From positions 43,375,820 to 43,439,819 of the forward strand of contig OY987301.1 of assembly GCA_963920635.1 (NCBI GenBank): a stretch of 64,000 bases of DNA, given 5' to 3'. Origin of the DNA: Pseudeuparius sepicola. Its lineage: Eukaryota; Arthropoda; Insecta; Coleoptera; Anthribidae. Below, one piece after another: positions 30,900 to 42,124 of this stretch; the stretch's first letter is position 1, and each line of letters starts with the position of its first letter. A program made the position numbers and the translations under genes. The notes under the pieces are model-generated. The model ran no database searches, had not been told where the DNA came from, and saw only the letters and a list, made by a program, of their open reading frames with translations.

Positions 30900-32100
30900 A
30901 TTAAGTTAATAAATATTTTGCGTTGCAACAAAAATGTATTTTTATGTTATAATAAAAAAATATGTAGTAACACTAAAAATATATTTAGCTAATAACCCTA
31001 GAATTAAAAAAGTTAATTAAAAGGATTTTCATAAATTATTCTTTTCTTTGCAAAATAAGTATTTGTTCCAACATTTAGTTGTTAGGTCTCGTAGTCCTAA
31101 ACATAAATGATTATAAAATAAAAGGGGTGTCCCTTTTATTTATTTTTTCTTATTTTTGAAGAAATTGGTCAGAAGTTTTAATAAATTGGTTTTCGTGGTG
31201 CTGCAATGCTCCATTGTTTCTCATAAAATGCCCTTCAACAGATAAATGAGATTAGGGGGTCACAGACATAAAATTACCCTTGTAACTTAATAGAGAGTTA
31301 TTGCAGAAACTGTTTTTGGCATTAAGCAGTATTTAAGACGACCTTATTTGAATACTCTCATACGTTATTTATGATTCTGACAATAGTTATTGCAAGTCGT
31401 AATTTATGTATCCAAATTAAGGGCTTGTTTACGTTTACTTTATTGTTTTGTATTTCTACACTTTCACTAGAATATTATGTGCTTTTATAATTTTGCTCCG
31501 GAAAAAACTGGGAAAACAGCCAAATAACCACGGAACACCAAGGTGAAAGACTAATGAAAACAAACAAGGTGCAAACGCAAACAAGCAACGAACATTTTAG
31601 GTTAAGTCCTACTTTCACAGAACACTAGCGTTTTCTGACAAATCAGAATTTATTTTAAGAATTGTGACAAATAAGGTAAAAATAACGTATATTATGGTAT
31701 ACACAATAAACAAAAATAAAGGAAAATAACCTTATTATGGACGACCTTATGTCAAACTACGACTGCGCATGCTCAAATGTCAAAATAACGTCAAAAAAGA
31801 GCGCGACGTTATTTATTTCTGCAATAACTCTCTATTATTTAAATTGCATACCTTTATCAATAACATCAGAAGACACACAGCAGGGACACGTGTCAAGCTT
31901 TACACACCTCCCTGGACCTCAATGTGATTACCTGGATAAAATAAAATAATTTCAGGTGATTGAGGACTTCCACAAGCTGGATATAATGATTACGAAGTTT
32001 TATTAGAGCCACCAACACAGGAAGAATCCGAAAAAACTATAAACCCATTAAAATCTTTATGACTATAACATAATTAAATAAAGGCAAGAAATCAAATGCA
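30900..32100. other. No gene recognised
   Basis: AT-rich sequence. Around 31710-31950 a short frame has no homology I recognise. There is no inverted-repeat pair matching the transposase gene that follows. Confidence 0.35.
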
Positions 32101-32126
32101 TTTTCCATTATTATATTATATGTATA

Positions 32127-33131
32127 TTAATATTTAGTATACCCACCTTGGGATAGGATGACTTTCTGAACTCTCCTGCTCATCGAATCTATGAGTTGGC
32201 AGCAGAGATCATGGGTTACGACTTCATCCCACGTTTGTTGAATCTTCTGCCAAAGTGCCTCCCTATTTTCGGGTACGAAGTTCTCCATTGTCCGCGCCCT
32301 TCTGCCCCACACATTCTCAATGGGATTCAAGTCAGGACTCTTCGCCGGCCATTGCAACTTTTCTACGTTGTTTTCGGTGAACCATTCGCGAACTATTCTT
32401 GCTGTATGCACAGGAGCGTTATCATGCTGGAAAACGAAGCCATCGGGATACATTTCCGTTGCAGTTGGTAACAATCCGCCTTCGAGTATCTCGCAATAGC
32501 GAGCTGCTGTGAAGCGGTCGTCGATTCTCCAACAAATGCCAGGTCCACGGTAGCTTATCCAGGCCCATATGTTGACGGAAAAATGCCCACTCCTTTTCCT
32601 GGGTGACACAAATCTTTCGTCATATCTTGAACTCACCGAAGGTCTATATACTCGCACTTTGCCATTGTAATGGCTTTGAAAGATCTTTTCGTCGCTAAAT
32701 ATTACCTTCTCCCAATAATGTGGCGGTAAACGCTGAAACTCTCGGCATATCTGCAACCTGACTTCCTTATTAGCCTCGGTCAGCTGAATTTTGTTGCTGG
32801 CCGTGCGAGATTTCAGATTGGCTGCATCTAATCTCCTTCGGGCAGTTCTAACACTTGCTGGAAATTGTGTTGCAGATACTGCTTCAACGGCGGATTTAAA
32901 CGGATTTGCAAGGCAAAAATTAGCTAGTTGCTCATCTTGTTGGTCAGACGTAATTTTCACATTTCCTCCTCTATGTATGTTTTCCACGCTTCCGGTTTCG
33001 TCATATTTCTTCTTTATATTGAAAATGGTGCTTTTAGATACACCAAATTCTTCGGCCAGTCGGGAAATAGCCCAACCATTTTCTAGTTTGGCGATGATAC
33101 GGTGCTTGACGGATTCACTCAAACGAGGCAT
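32127..33131 (-). CDS. Tc1-type transposase, intact (DD34E)
   Basis: A complete 334-residue frame starts at the ATG at 33131. Residues 1-60 form a helix-turn-helix (ISRLAEEFGVSKSTIFNIKK), followed by a second DNA-binding helix set. The catalytic triad is D147 (FSDEK), D237 (HDNAPVHTA) and E272 (SPDLNPIENVW), with exactly 34 residues between the second Asp and the Glu, the spacing of the Tc1 family. The enzyme would cut and paste DNA flanked by its terminal repeats into TA sites. All key residues are present and there is no frameshift, so the gene could still be active. Terminal inverted repeats directly flanking it were not found; an 81-bp Tc1-like inverted pair lies farther out at 29285 and 34706. 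Confidence 0.92.
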   Translation of the reverse strand: MPRLSESVKHRIIAKLENGWAISRLAEEFGVSKSTIFNIKKKYDETGSVENIHRGGNVKITSDQQDEQLANFCLANPFKSAVEAVSATQFPASVRTARRRLDAANLKSRTASNKIQLTEANKEVRLQICREFQRLPPHYWEKVIFSDEKIFQSHYNGKVRVYRPSVSSRYDERFVSPRKRSGHFSVNIWAWISYRGPGICWRIDDRFTAARYCEILEGGLLPTATEMYPDGFVFQHDNAPVHTARIVREWFTENNVEKLQWPAKSPDLNPIENVWGRRARTMENFVPENREALWQKIQQTWDEVVTHDLCCQLIDSMSRRVQKVILSQGGYTKY

Positions 33132-33432
33132 AACGAACACTGTTAGTTACTCTCTCGAATTAGGATACTGACTAAATAATTTTAGCCCACCCACCTTAGT
33201 ATTTATACAAAGGGCTAGGAGCAGGTATAATCGATATTTTCAAAATCTACATCCAATTCAATATTACAATTATTAAGTTAATCCCCTAAATTTAGTTATA
33301 TTAAGTGCAGGTAGGTATAATTAATAAATACCTATTTAAAAAGATATAAATATCTATGCTAAAATATTTCAACTCAGGTAATCCGATAATCCATTAATTT
33401 TGTGCCATACATTTTCTAATTAATATTAAGAG

Positions 33433-34237
33433 CCCCCATATCTACTTTTAAACATATTATACAAATCCTTGAAATCTTTAATTTTTGAGATAATCGCTTG
33501 ATCTGTTTTTTGTCCGAAAGGACTTCAAAAGCCGCTTATTTTAGCAATCCTGCCATTTTCAAATTGCAAATCCAGGGCCGGCTACGATTTTTTTATTCCC
33601 CCGATTTTCACAAAAACCATTTAGCCATTTTTTTATTTAAAATCTGACACCACAGCGTCAATCAGGACAGTCGAAAACCCTTTATATACCAAATTTGAAC
33701 AAAAAATATAGAGAGAGTTCTATTCTACAGGATGTCAAAATTGAGCAAAATAGGAAATTTAAAGAAACCTCTTCAGGCATCTCTGGCGAGTCAAGTCATA
33801 AAAATTCAGCATTTTCAGATGGGGCAGAGAAAAATACCCTGTATTGAATCTTTGCACACCAACACTTTGAGTGGTTCTGTTGACAATTAAACTATTTTGA
33901 CGGGATTCCATGGCACACTTGACTCGCCAAATGCCTCTAAATTTCCTATTTTGCTGAACCTTGACATCCTGTAGAATAGATCTCTCTCTAAATTCTTTGT
34001 TCAAATTTGGTATATAAAGGGGTTTTAGGGGGATCCTGATTAACGCTGTATTGGTAGATTTTAAATAAAAAAACACTCAAAAATCGTAGCCGGACCTGGA
34101 TTTGCCTTTTGAAAATGATAGGAAGGCTAAAAGAAGCGATTTTTGAAGGCCTTTCACACAAAGAATGTTCAGGGATTATCTCCAAAAATAAAGATTTTAT
34201 TAATTTGCATATGTTTAAAAGTAGACACCCTGTATAT
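33433..34237. mobile_element. ~0.8-kb foldback element
   Basis: The two halves are inverted copies with several indels. Paired blocks include TCTACTTTTAAACATAT with ATATGTTTAAAAGTAGA, CTTCAAAAGCCGCTT with AGCGATTTTTGAAGG, TTTATATACCAAATTTGAAC with GTTCAAATTTGGTATATAAA, and GGCGAGTCAAGT with ACTTGACTCGCC. The centre is near 33850. The right end carries CACCCTGTATA. The interior is non-coding. Confidence 0.8.
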
Positions 34238-34625
34238 TAAATTATTGTTTTTGAGAAATTCTTCGGAATTCTATTGTGGCTCAAATTGACTATGGATTTA
34301 CCTAATTTCATATTCCTAATTAATACAGGGTGCTGGCAGCAAAGGAAGGAAACTCGAGAAAAAGCAACTTTTATTGTGGTGTTGATTCTAATCTCAGCCT
34401 TGATATTTATTATTTTTTTATTTCATTAACATAAATACTAGACGGTATAGTAACATGATAAAATAGTACGAAATATTAAATACCAACACTGGGGTTGGAA
34501 TTATTACCAGCACAAAGTTGCATTTTCCTCGAATTTTGTTCCTTTGCTGTGAGAGGCTGGAGGCTGTAATTTGCATTTTATGGTTCTATTTTTAGCAGAC
34601 CGGCCGGCTGCAGACTCCAGCGCGA

Positions 34626-34706
34626 TGTTGCCGTCTCCGCGCGCCCTGTAACGATAGCCACGAGAAACCTCTTCAGGTCGTTCGATACCAACTGTCCGCG
34701 ACTGTA
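34626..34706. repeat. Tc1-end-like repeat, inverted partner of 29285-29365
   Basis: Ends CCAACTGTCCGCGACTGTA, the inverse of the left copy. The sequences internal to the two copies differ, so the pair may belong to separate insertions rather than to one 5.4-kb element. Confidence 0.7.
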
Positions 34707-34719
34707 CCGTTGAAATCAG

Positions 34720-35625
34720 ATGAAACCGAACGCTGTAAATCGATTTTCTTGAGATATTTGGATTATGCCCTGACATTTGGCAACGTCGCGTTCCTCGCTC
34801 GCTTCTTCTCGGCTTTAGCGTAAATCCGTTGATTGTTGGATGGATTTCGGGTATTATTACTCCAAAAGTCTCAAGATGAATGTTCAGTTTCGTCTGACGT
34901 CAACTGTACCTAATGCCTTTACCCCAGAAGAATCTCTAGATGCATCTAATAATAATCCGGCGGTAGATTTTAGAACAAAAATTCTGTACAAGTGCCTTTA
35001 CCGTACTGACAAATTATTTCCTACTTTAGATACTTACTGAACACTAAAATTCTTATAAGGAATCGTTTTCAGGTAAGGGCGATCGGGAAAGGCTCTAAAA
35101 TTAAACATTAAGATCAAATTTTCTATAGGCTGACGTCATGCCCCTAAAACTGTGATTCCATTTTTGCCTTGTTGTCATCAACCCGCTACTGTATCTGGTT
35201 CTCACGCACTCTCATTGATCGGGCTCTACAACATGAAAGTGCTGAATATGGTCTATCCTTTCAAAAATTCCAGCCACCATTTTCGTCAAAACTATTCCAG
35301 TCTTAGAATTCCCTATGTTAACAGTTGTAGCTAATAAAAGCATTATTTAATGATACTGTCTTTCTCCTTTTTCATTAAAATTGTTTTTTTACGTTTCTAA
35401 ATTTGAATTCCTCGACACATGTAATATCAGTGTCAAAGTACAATTTTCAGGAAGTGTCCACAGAACGAAAAAATCTTTGCTCTCAACCTAACAAAAAAAA
35501 AATCCTGCAAGTTCCCACATCCTATTGAAACCAAAGTTTAAACCTTGACAGTTCAAAATCCCTTAAAAATAAACTTTAAAAATGTGATTTAAGGATTCCA
35601 TATTACTTCCTTTAACCTAGCGAAG
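34720..35625. other. No gene recognised
   Basis: Mixed-composition sequence with short frames only. Nothing supports an exon. Confidence 0.35.
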
Positions 35626-35630
35626 TTCTA

Positions 35631-36391
35631 GCGAGTGGAAAAAAGGGCGCGAGTGGACAAAAGGGCGGGTAAACAAAAGGGCGAGTGTACGGAAGAGCGA
35701 TTAATAATCGCTGGTATATAGGAAGCCAAGGACAAAATAGCGAGTGGACAAAGGAGAGAGTGGACAAAAGGGCGAGTAAACAAAAGGGCGAGTGGACGGA
35801 AGAGCGATTAATAATCGCTGGTATATAGGAAGCCAATGACAAAAGGGCGAGAGAGAGAATGTTACATATCTTTGAAAAGTTGGGATCCTTTCCGACAATG
35901 TGAAAGCCTGGCCGTAAGAACGCGGTCTGGCAGCACATGTACTGTAACACTGCTTGAATAAGAGGCATCTCGAAAATGTTTTTTAGACACCCTGTATATT
36001 GGGACCGCAAGTTAGAATCACAGTTTTTTGAGACACCCTGTATATTTTGCGCACCCTGTATATTTTGCGCATCAAGATGGTCAATCGTTCTTTTTTTACT
36101 CGCTCTTTTGTCCCATTGCACTATTTCTGTTTCTCATCGGTTATTGTCTCCACTCGCCCCATTGTCCACTCGCCCTTTTGTCCTCTCGCCCTTTTTTTCA
36201 CTCGCTCTTTTGACCACTCGCCCTTTTGTCCACTCGCCCTTTCGTCATAAAATACCGCAAAAGTCGCTATTTTGTAGTCGCCCTTTTGTCTACTCGCCCT
36301 TTTGTCCACTCGCTATTTTGTCCATTCGCTATTTTGGGCTCGCTTTTTTGTCACGCGCTCTTTTGTACAGTCGCTATTTTTTCATAGAGCC
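35631..36391. mobile_element. Foldback element 1 with 16-bp subrepeat arms (left end truncated)
   Basis: The left arm (35631-35870) is an array of GACAAAAGGGCGAGTG-type units, and the right arm (about 36095-36385) is an array of the inverse CACTCGCCCTTTTGTC. The central core contains TCCGACAATGTGAAAGCCTGG, CGGTCTGGCAGCACATGTACT and three ACACCCTGTATATT motifs. The right terminus TTTTTTCATAGAGCC matches that of element 2, but the left terminus is missing. Confidence 0.85.
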
Positions 36392-36471
36392 GAAAATTTT
36401 GTATTCCTAGAAGGAAGTTAGTTGGGTCGATTTGGGAATTTTTGACTATAGCGTCTATTAACGGGGGCCAC

Positions 36472-37450
36472 TTGTAAGTAGGTATCTCGACAAATATGCA
36501 TTTTCGGAGAATTTCATTCGAAAGAAAAAATCTTTTTTAATGAACTAGCTTTGTGCATTAACACATTCGCGATCCATGGCCTACTTTTTGGGATATTTTT
36601 GTAAAACCCGAAAATTGACGTAACTTCTTCATCTTTTAAATCTTTAGTTCAAAAGTTACCAAAAAAAGTTTCTTAATGTAATCTGTGGACAAAACTGATT
36701 GCTTTAAGCCTACTCTATCAGTATATTTGGAAAAATTCCGCGGTTTGGTGGGTGCACGGTGCACCAAACCGCATAAACCATATTTATGCACTTTCAATAT
36801 ATTACAAGCGCTACTTATCGCTTGCGCTAGCCTGATTTAAATTTTTTTTGGGAAAAAAAATAAAATTTAGATGGCTTGTCAAAATGCTTTAAAAGTTTGG
36901 TTAAATAAACTACAGTTGTCGATTTAATTAACTGACAGAAGCTGGCTGATATTATTGTTTTTTCAAAGCATATAGTAGAAAATTTTAGAAATATGCGAGA
37001 TGCAGATTCCTCGCGGCAAATTTCTAAGATTTGCACTGTAGTGTGTTGTGAAATTAATTAAACCGATGACTGTAGTCTATTTAACCGAACTTTCAAAGTA
37101 TTTTGCAAACCTTCAAAATTTTCATTTTTTTATATAAATCATGCTTGCACAGAGATATGTAGCGCTTGTGATATATCGACTCAAAGCGCATAAAACAGGT
37201 AATTTTTTCGACGCCATGACCTGGTATAATTATCGAGTAACTTATTTCTAAGTACTAAGAGATCACCCACTAAACCGCAGTATTTTTCAGTAGCTCTTGA
37301 AATAAAAAAGTTACAAGCCGAAGAAATTTCGACAATTTTCAGGATTTTCAAAAATATCTCACAAAGTAGTGCTAGGCGATCAAAAATGCAATTTTTTCTT
37401 TCAAGTAAATTTTCTCGGAAAAATGCATATTTGTCGAGATATTTGCAAGG
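36472..37450. mobile_element. ~1-kb foldback element
   Basis: The left end TATCTCGACAAATATGCATT and the right end AATGCATATTTGTCGAGATA are perfect inverses. Weaker pairing continues inward, including AAATATTTTT/CAGGATTTT blocks and GGTTTGGTGGG paired with CCCACTAAACC. The segment GGTGGGTGCACGGTGCACCA near 36750 is itself a palindrome. The interior is non-coding. Confidence 0.7.
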
Positions 37451-37549
37451 TCAAGTGCAGCGGGTTCAGCTAAGTAGAAGACTGTGATCTGCTACAACTC
37501 TGAGAACTTAGGAGGAAGTTAACATAAGTGTTTGTCTGCGTATGGGATT

Positions 37550-38070
37550 TTCAGGAGCGTTCCTTGTGCCATGAACGATTATTGAGATCATGATGGATGT
37601 GGGGATCGGCGGTGGAAGATGATTTGTAAGTTTTTATGATGACAATAATTTGCCACGTGGGTCGAATGAGTGATTTCTTTAGTGAAAGCTTGCTTGGCAT
37701 GGGGGAAAAGAATTTTTGTGAAGCCAAATTCTCCATAATCACCGTGTTCGCTGCCCGGCAGTATCCTGAAACGAGAAGGCCATGGAGGGGAGAAGCGCGT
37801 GCGTCACCGCGGCGGGCGCGGACGCCGTCGCCATGGCGATGACCCGCTGACGTCCAAAAGGAGGAGAGCCGGGAGAGGAGAGGAGCGGAGGGAACTTGAA
37901 CTTCACCCTTCGGGGAAAATCCAATCTCCGGCCCGCGCGCTTGTTTCGTTTTTCTCTCCGCGGGTCCATCATTAATATCCAAGAGATTTATTCCACGGTT
38001 TGAGGAAGGCGCACGTGGAATCGTTTCAGGTCAGGACGGAGGTCGGAAGCAGGGAGGAGAGGGGCGAAGG
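37550..38070. other. GC/CpG-rich block
   Basis: Locally rich in CG dinucleotides within AT-rich DNA, with a G/A-rich end at about 37855-37890 and 38040-38080. Overlapping frames on both strands have biased Arg/Pro/Ser composition and are not counted as genes. It could be a promoter or first exon of a gene extending beyond view. Confidence 0.3.
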
Positions 38071-38185
38071 GGGTACTAGGGAAGATAAGTTGTTAGCTTG
38101 TTCTAAGCAGATCTACGGTATACATCAGCAAGACTAATCCTGGAAAAGGGTGGAATGTTTTGAAATTTTTGTCGCTAAGGGCATA

Positions 38186-38590
38186 ATGCGTGGATTTTAC
38201 GTTTCTGAGTTTTTTCTCTTTTATCGCTTATTTCTTAATGGGTTATTTATTTTGAATACAAACTACAGAGGAGTATATGATACAATTCTTGAAAGTGTAG
38301 CCTCGGGTGTTGAATTTGCAGAAAAATGTAAAAGTGGAAAGAGTTGTTCATTTCAAGATAGGTACCCTCTCAATAAATTAAAAAGATGGATGTTTGAAGA
38401 AGAATTACTAGAAATCTTAAACCTGGTCCCATCTTGTAGAGATCCAGGCTTGTGCGAGTGCTTACAACATAATAATAAAAGACGGGATATTTTACGAGTT
38501 TTTTACGGGCTTCAGTTTACGATCGGGATGAATATTTATTGGGTTCTTATAGTAGATATAAAAAGGAAGGCAGCAACAATATGTATTTAA
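38186..38590 (+). CDS. Uncertain 134-residue ORF
   Basis: The first ATG in this open frame is at 38186. The product starts with a hydrophobic Phe/Leu-rich stretch (EFFLFYRLFLNGLFIL), followed by a more balanced segment with Cys residues (CKSGKSC, PSCRDPGLCEC) and a second hydrophobic patch near the C-terminus. It is unusually balanced for a chance frame in this AT-rich DNA and lies just downstream of a GC-rich block. No family is recognised and no splice sites are evident. Confidence 0.25.
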   Translation: MRGFYVSEFFLFYRLFLNGLFILNTNYRGVYDTILESVASGVEFAEKCKSGKSCSFQDRYPLNKLKRWMFEEELLEILNLVPSCRDPGLCECLQHNNKRRDILRVFYGLQFTIGMNIYWVLIVDIKRKAATICI

Positions 38591-39257
38591 GGAAAATACA
38601 GTCTTGCGATGAGGTCTAGAAAACTTTTCGCAAACAACTTTTGAACGGAGCGGTATTTATTCGACGCATTAGTACTTTTGTTTGAAAAGCGGTAAATACC
38701 TAATGTTTAATAAATGTCGGGGAAAAATACATTATAAAAAAATACGTTATATACGAAATACAGATAATATTAAATTTCCAAGCATAGGAAGGAAATGGTA
38801 TGGATAGGTGAATTGCATAAGAATAATCACTATTTTAGAATTACAAGATGATCTGTTCAACCAGTTGAAGAAACTAGAATTCTAGATAGGCAAGAACAAA
38901 AATAAATAGAAAAAGTTGTTTAAAGCCCCAAAACGAACTATGGGTCCGCTATATAAACAAGAAACTAAAAATCTTATGCGTTCTAAACTTACCACATACA
39001 CTACAACTAGCCACGGTACCAAAATTCTATTGTTTGCTTTTTAGACTCGCTTTTGTTAAGCCAGTGGTGATCGCTTAAAACAACGCCGTGCATGTCTTCC
39101 GCTTAAAACAACGCCATGTCTTTAATAGAGTGTTGTTCGTTGTTCTAGAACTCATATAACTTAACTTCGGAAAGTATTTAGCAGAAACGGATATGTCACT
39201 GATTTTCTAAATGTTCGCATAATTACTTACAGGAAATATCTAATAACGCAACGCCAC

Positions 39258-40478
39258 GGATCTATGAAAAAAATTGCGACTGTACAAAAGAGCGCGTGAC
39301 AAAAAAGCGAGCCCGAAATAGCGAGTGGACAAAAAAGTGAGTGGACAACTGCGAGTGGTCAAAAGGGCGAGTGGACAAATGGGCAAGTACAAAATAGCGA
39401 CTTTTTCGGTATTTTAGGACGAAAGGGCGAGTGGACAAAAGGGCGAGTGCACAATGGGGCGAGTGGAGACAATAACCGATGAGAAACGGAAATAGTGCGA
39501 TGGGACAAAAGAGAGATAGAAAAATAACTATTGGCTTTCTTGATGCGGGGAGCGGACAAAAAACAGAATAGAAAAATCTAGCGAATCAATAAAAGAGAGA
39601 ATAAATCGTCAAAGGTCAGGCAAAATAACCGAGCACGAAAAGCAAATATAGGAAGCTCGTGGACAGTGACAAACTAAGGGTCGCGGAAAATTTTTCGAAA
39701 AATATTTGTTAGAAAAACTTGTGTTCGAAAAAACATTTGTGTAATTTAATAAGAGATACTTCCTTATCCTATGCCAACTAGGAAAACAGAAAAACATCTC
39801 GCAAAAGAGTAAAAGAAGACATATAATAATTATAATAACAGTTTTTTGAGACACCCTGTATATTTTGCGCAAAATATACAGGGTGTCTTAAAAAACTGTG
39901 ACTATAACTTAAACTTAAATATACAGGGTGTCTAGAAAACATTTTTTAGACACAGATGCTACAAATCGAGATGAATCTTATTAAGCAGTGTTACAGTACA
40001 TGTGCTGCCAGACCGCGTTCTTACGGCCAGGCTTTCACATTGTCGGAAACGATCCCAACTTTTCAAAGATATATAACATTATTGTCGCTATTTTGTACTC
40101 TCGCTTTTGTACACTCGCCCTTTTGTCCACTCGCCCTTTCGTCCCAAAATACCGAAAAAGTCCCTATTTTGTACTCGCCCTTTTGTCCTTGGCTTCCTAT
40201 ATACCATAATCGCTCTTCCGTCCACTCGCCCTTTTGTCCACTCGCTATTTTGTCCTTGGCTTCCTATATACCAGCGATTATTAATAGCTCTTCCGTCCAC
40301 TCGCCCTTTTGTCCACTCGCCCTTTTGTCCACTCTCCCTTTTGTCCACTCGCCCTTTTGTCCACTCGCTCTTTTGTCCACTCGCCCTTTTGTCCATTTGT
40401 TATTTTGTCCACTAGCTATTTTGGGCTCGCTTTTTTGTCACGCGCTCTTTTGTACAGTCGCTATTTTTTCATAGAGCC
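39258..40478. mobile_element. Complete foldback element 2 with 16-bp subrepeat arms and 9-bp TSD
   Basis: The termini GGATCTATGAAAAAAATTGC and (inverted) GGCTCTATGAAAAAATAGCG are matched inverted repeats leading into GACTGTACAAAAGAGCGCG. The flanking CAACGCCAC is duplicated at 39249-39257 and 40479-40487. The arms are arrays of a 16-bp unit (CACTCGCCCTTTTGTC on the right, its inverse on the left). A core of about 0.4 kb, shared with element 1 in inverted orientation, includes a perfect hairpin of AAAATATACAGGGTGTC. Long inverted repeats built from short subrepeats plus a 9-bp duplication resemble Drosophila FB elements (MULE-NOF group). No transposase is encoded. Confidence 0.85.
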
Positions 40479-40489
40479 CAACGCCACAA

Positions 40490-40730
40490 GCGATCTTCAA
40501 AATCAAAAAAGCATTCAAATTTTCTCTTAAAGGCGAGTAACAAGTGTACAAAAAGAGGCCATTCCATTTAAAAAAAAGTTGTTTTCGCTACTTTCGCAAC
40601 ACTCTGTATATACCAAAACTTACCATGATTACAAAAAGACCCCCAAAAATATAAATCCGTCACTTGTGCTCCATGCGCCACTACTGGCAACTAACAATTT
40701 TAATTCTATATTTATGCTTCATCGAAACTA
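40490..40730. repeat. Right half of the dispersed repeat interrupted by foldback element 2
   Basis: GATCTTCAAAATCAAAAAAGC, TCTCTTAAAGG and AGAGGCCATT continue the repeat seen uninterrupted at about 14860-14945. This shows that foldback element 2 inserted into an older repeat copy. Confidence 0.6.
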
Positions 40731-41060
40731 CCCTTCAGGCATGGCTTTGGAATAAATGGGATCGTTACCTGCCCTGAAGCAACTTGACTCCGGAGCAGAA
40801 CTCCCCCTCCCCTCCCCTACCCTCCAGTTCCCGCGGCTCCGGCCGCGACCTTGTCCGTTCAGTCGATATGGCCAGGGTGGCATGTGACACGGGTCACCTT
40901 CGGGACAGTCCCATTAGGACCAAAAGAAATATCGCCCGCCTGACTAAATTCTCCATATAAATTCATTAATCGGCCACGAGCCGCCCGGGCCGCCCTATGC
41001 GTCCTTGAACCTTATTTTTAGAACACGCCGTGGTTAGGGGCTTTTAGGGGACATGCCATT
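40730..41060. other. Unique higher-GC block, possible regulatory DNA
   Basis: Non-repetitive, more GC-rich than its surroundings, with no credible frame. Contains GCCACGAGCCGCCCGGGCCG-like text. Candidate conserved non-coding sequence by composition only. Confidence 0.25.
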
Positions 41061-42115
41061 AGGAACCGAGTTCTTTTTTTAATTCAGTCGTTGAAAAACC
41101 CTGAGTCGGCTTTTGTATTTTTTTTTTTTCGTGAAAAGGAGACTAATTTGTTCTTTTATACGAAATCATTTGCATGAAAAGTGTTCCAAAATGGCCAAAC
41201 CAATTCATATTTTTCTTGCGCCTGTAAATAAGCACTGTAAAACGATATGTTACATAAATAAATGTGTTTCTGAGCTTTTGGAGAGTAAATATCTCACCGT
41301 TCTCAAAGAAAATATCGAGACAAAATGTCATGACCGAATAATTTTAGGCTAACCACCTGTCTGATATGATAAAATTTTCACTTACCGCTTTCAAGTCTTA
41401 CAGATTACAGAAAATTTCGTCAAATATCATATCTTTGCATGGAATGCTAAAAATATTTTCTTAGAGATAACCATATAAAACGATATATTGTTATAATTGG
41501 GAGAGGAAGAGGAATATAAAGTAACCATAATATACAGGGTACTTCAAAAATCTGACCAAGTGTTGCTCATTTCCGGTCAAACCGGAAGTCAGAAATGAAA
41601 ACCGGCACTTTTTGTTATTCCCCGTATACTTAGGTATACTAAATATTTCGTGTAAAACTCAATTTTTTTTGGAAAAGGGTATTTTTTAAGTAACTTTTTA
41701 ACAACACCCTGTATAATAAGTTAGACACCATATTCGAATTCCTCGGAAAATTCTACACAAGTTTGGTTTTTGCAACATCAACAAATTTCTCTTTAAAATT
41801 ACGAGAAAATCGGGTTTGTCACATTAGCGGTAAATCTGTACATTTTATGTTTCGAATGTTGGAGTTAACAGGTGTTTTGGGACATTTCTCGCCAATTTCA
41901 ACGCAAACGGTCGACTTTATCGTTATGAAACAAGAGTAGATACGTTTTTGTTGCAGAATGAAAAAGACAGGTAACCTCGACCCAAAAACAGCGCAAGTGG
42001 CGCCCTCTGTAAGATACGTACAAATTGGCATCTTCAGGTTATTCTCCATCACCGGAAACATAGCAGTGCCAAATTTCAGTTCAGCAGCTTGAGTATTTTG
42101 AAAGATGTAGTAGCC
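41060..42115. other. No gene recognised; ACAGGGT motifs
   Basis: TATACAGGGTACTTC at about 41532 and CACCCTGTATAATA at about 41705 face each other and may bound a short repeat of about 180 bp. Open frames are not supported by splice or composition evidence. Confidence 0.35.
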
Positions 42116-42124
42116 ATAATCACA

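Noticed and set aside
32100..33215. TIRs for the Tc1 transposase using the CCCACCTT motifs at 32141 and 33189
   Set aside because: The two motifs are in direct, not inverted, orientation and the flanks do not extend the match.
35631..40478. Long open frames with repeated PFVHSPFCPLALLS-type peptides in several frames
   Set aside because: They are translations of the 16-bp minisatellite in the foldback arms; all frames and both strands give similar periodic peptides, so they are not genes.
39258..40478. CRISPR-like array (short regular repeats)
   Set aside because: The 16-bp units are contiguous without unique spacers, occur in inverted arms and lie in a eukaryotic genome.
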